Positions 6,171 through 7,655 of a DNA stretch of 7,655 bases are shown here, one piece after another. Origin of the DNA: an uncultured Actinomycetes bacterium (GTDB lineage: Bacteria > Actinomycetota > Acidimicrobiia > Acidimicrobiales > Microtrichaceae); NCBI GenBank assembly GCA_903930035.1, contig CAIYXG010000540.1, positions 1 to 7,655 on the forward strand, given 5' to 3'. A program made the translations under genes and the position numbers. The notes beneath the pieces are model-generated. The model had not been told where the DNA came from, did no database searches, and saw only the letters and a program-made list of their open reading frames with translations. The number at the start of each line of letters is the position of its first letter. Within the stretch, counting starts at the first letter, position 1.

Positions 6171-7157
6171 GTGCACCTGCTGACCACCGTGCTCGCCGCC
6201 GCACCGGACCCCGTGGACGCCGTCTGCGAGAACCGCGGCTGGGCCTGCCCGTGGCTCTACGAGCAGACCGGGAACGAGTCGCTCGCCCGCACCGTGGGCT
6301 GGCTGCTCGAGAAGCCCCTGCTGATCGCCGTCATCCTGCTCGTGGCGTGGGCCGTGAACCGGGTGCTGCGCACGGTCATCCGGCGGATCGGCGACCGGGC
6401 CGTCGCCCGTGCCGACCGGCTGGGGTCGATGATGCCCGACTCGTTGCGCCGGGCCGACCGCCACGGCCGCAGCCAGGCCCGGGCCGAGACCATCTCCTAC
6501 GTCACCCGCTCGCTGGCGACGATGCTCGTGGTGCTCATCGCCCTGGGCTGCGTCCTGAGCGTGCTCGGCGTCGGCTGGAAGGCGTTCCTGGCCAGCGCCG
6601 GCGTGATCGGCGTGGCGCTCGGCTTCGGCGCCCAGACCCTGATCCGCGACCTGCTGGCGGGCTGGTTCATCGTGGTGGAGGACCGCTACGGCGTGGGCGA
6701 CGTGGTCGACCTGGGCGTCGGCGCCGTGGGCACCGTCGAGCGCATCACGCTGCGGTCCACCCGGCTGCGGGCGCAGAACGGCAACGTGTGGCACGTCAAC
6801 AACGGCGAGGTCCTGCGCGTCGCCAACAAGTCGCAGTCGTGGTCGCGCGCGCTGGTCGACGTGGTCGTGAGCGTCGACGCCGACGTGGACGAGGCCTGCC
6901 GGGTCCTGGCCGAGGTCGGAACCTTGCTCCACGCCGACCCCGAGTGGGCCACCAAGGTGCGCTCCGAGCCCGACGTGCTCGGCGTCCACCTGATGGACCC
7001 GACCGGCGTCACGCTCCGGGTGCTGTGCGAGACGGAGCCCGCCGACCAGTTCGAGGTCGAGCGGGAGTACCGCATCCGGGTCCTGCGGGCCTTCGACGCC
7101 GAGGGCATCCCGCTGGCCCAGGCCGTTGTGCAGCGCCCCGACGCACCCCTCGCCTGA
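6171..7157 (+). CDS. Small-conductance mechanosensitive channel family protein (MscS family)
   Basis: This 328-residue membrane protein belongs to the MscS family, which opens under membrane tension to release solutes during osmotic downshock. There is a short N-terminus with two cysteines (C19 and C26 in CENRGWAC) that should lie outside the membrane, then TM1 (about 49-66), a basic cytoplasmic loop, TM2 (about 113-134), and the pore helix TM3 (about 138-168) with AGVIGVALGFGAQTLIRDLL. The typical beta-domain follows: RYGVGDVVDLG, GTVERITLRSTRLRAQNG and the HVNNGEV position where E. coli MscS has IPNG. The C-terminal domain ends around residue 325. Three TM helices and about 300 residues are usual for small MscS-type proteins. 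GTG 6171 is chosen because homology starts nearby and TACGCT sits just upstream; GTG at codon 7 (6189) is a less likely alternative. The stop is TGA 7155-7157. The substrate range and tension threshold cannot be told from sequence. Confidence 0.88.
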   Translation: MHLLTTVLAAAPDPVDAVCENRGWACPWLYEQTGNESLARTVGWLLEKPLLIAVILLVAWAVNRVLRTVIRRIGDRAVARADRLGSMMPDSLRRADRHGRSQARAETISYVTRSLATMLVVLIALGCVLSVLGVGWKAFLASAGVIGVALGFGAQTLIRDLLAGWFIVVEDRYGVGDVVDLGVGAVGTVERITLRSTRLRAQNGNVWHVNNGEVLRVANKSQSWSRALVDVVVSVDADVDEACRVLAEVGTLLHADPEWATKVRSEPDVLGVHLMDPTGVTLRVLCETEPADQFEVEREYRIRVLRAFDAEGIPLAQAVVQRPDAPLA

Positions 7158-7253
7158 CCCCTCGCCCCCTTCCCGAAATCTGGCTCCTGGTTGCGCTCGG
7201 CGCGCCGGTTCCGTCCCCGGTCCGGGCCGGAGCACGATGTGCAGGGGGGACTG
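7158..7253. other. Convergent intergenic gap without a convincing terminator
   Basis: These 96 bp separate the stop of the channel gene from the stop of the valyl-tRNA synthetase gene. They contain only small palindromes: CCCG-GTC-CGGG, read with a 4-bp stem around 7216-7226, and GCAC-GAT-GTGC at 7232-7242. Neither is followed by a T-tract on either strand. A less GC-rich patch (7174-7194) has no recognised function. Confidence 0.4.
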
Positions 7254-7655
7254 TCAGTCGGCGGGGGCGAGCACGGCGTCGACCGAGAGCTCGTCGGCCT
7301 CGGCGGTCGCCAGCTCCTGCACCCGGCCCGCGGCGCACACGTCGTCGGCCACGGTGGCGAACAGCGCCAGCCGCTCGGCGGTGTCGGACACCGTGGCCAG
7401 CGTGATCTCTGTCTTCATCCCGACCTTGGCGGCCGACTTGGCGCCGCGCAGGCCCGACAGCACGGCGCCGGCGACCTCGAGCGCCTTCGGGTCGCCGCCG
7501 TCGGCGAGCGCCCGCAGCTCGGCCGCCCCGGGCCACGTGGCCAGGTGCACCGACCCCTCCATCCACCAGGACCAGGCCTCCTCGGTGGTGAAGGGCAGGA
7601 ACGGAGCGAAGAGCCGGTGCAGGGTCGACAGCGCGGCGGCGAGCGCGGCGCGGGC
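7254..7655 (-). CDS. valS: Valine--tRNA ligase, C-terminal part; 5' end outside the window
   Basis: The last 133 residues of a class I aminoacyl-tRNA synthetase are visible, running off the right edge with the frame open to base 7655 and ending at TGA (7256-7254). The enzyme charges tRNA-Val with valine in the cytoplasm. The visible part is the helical anticodon-binding domain: LHRLFAPFLPFTTEEAWSWW followed directly by MEGSVHLATWP, a signature stretch of actinobacterial ValS, then the LRGAKSAAKVGMKTEI helix. The ATG at 7562 is internal, because the conserved LFAPFLPF block lies upstream of it. About 50 residues follow the AKSAAKVGMKTEI helix, and no long charged coiled-coil arm like that of E. 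coli ValS is seen, so this is probably the shorter ValS type. IleS shares the fold but fits the WSWW-EGSVH stretch less well. The gene is convergent with the channel gene. Confidence 0.85.
   Translation of the reverse strand, partial: ARAALAAALSTLHRLFAPFLPFTTEEAWSWWMEGSVHLATWPGAAELRALADGGDPKALEVAGAVLSGLRGAKSAAKVGMKTEITLATVSDTAERLALFATVADDVCAAGRVQELATAEADELSVDAVLAPAD

Noticed and set aside
2116..6183. A 1355-codon plus-strand open frame and a 1288-codon minus-strand open frame (2201-6067) spanning several genes
   Set aside because: They are rich in Arg, Gly, Ala and Pro, show no family motifs, and lie over genes with clear motifs. Such long open shadow frames are expected where third codon positions are nearly all G or C.
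5983..6204. N-terminal extension of the GGDEF/EAL frame up to 6204
   Set aside because: It would overlap the start of the divergent channel gene, shows no domain resemblance, and the strong GGGAGG site points to GTG 5982.
7200..7242. Terminator between the channel gene and valS
   Set aside because: Only stems of about 4 bp with no T-tract are present; too weak to call.

Overview
This is a GC-rich bacterial window (roughly 70-75% G+C by eye) with the codon use, GTG starts and gene families of a high-GC actinomycete. The acyl-CoA synthetase resembles mycobacterial FadD19-type enzymes, and the MscS and ValS sequences also look actinobacterial. I lean towards the class Acidimicrobiia, but that is inference from gene flavour and not a placement by a marker gene.

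Layout from left to right: (1) the 3' end of an aldose 1-epimerase gene on the plus strand (1-541); (2) a short convergent gap holding a perfect 25-bp inverted repeat (565-617); (3) an acetyl-CoA hydrolase / 4-hydroxybutyrate-type CoA-transferase on the minus strand (650-1954); (4) a 78-bp divergent promoter region; (5) a FadD-type acyl-CoA synthetase on the plus strand (2033-3751); (6) a PAS-PAS-GGDEF-EAL signalling protein on the minus strand (3748-5982), whose stop codon overlaps that of the synthetase in a shared CTAG; (7) a 188-bp divergent intergenic region; (8) a small MscS-family channel on the plus strand (6171-7157) that looks leaderless; (9) a 96-bp convergent gap; (10) the 3' end of a valyl-tRNA synthetase gene on the minus strand (7254-7655, running off the right edge).

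Every adjacent gene pair is convergent or divergent, so no operon is visible. The only functional pairing suggested is the divergent CoA-transferase and acyl-CoA synthetase, both of which make acyl-CoA thioesters and may share control. The c-di-GMP protein, the channel and the tRNA synthetase look like unrelated neighbours.

I see no mobile element, CRISPR array, RNA gene, phage gene or defence system. The items most worth a second look are the long perfect hairpin at 565-617, the EAL domain that has lost several catalytic residues beside a GGDEF domain that keeps its own, and the leaderless-type start of the channel gene. None of these amounts to a clearly new system.
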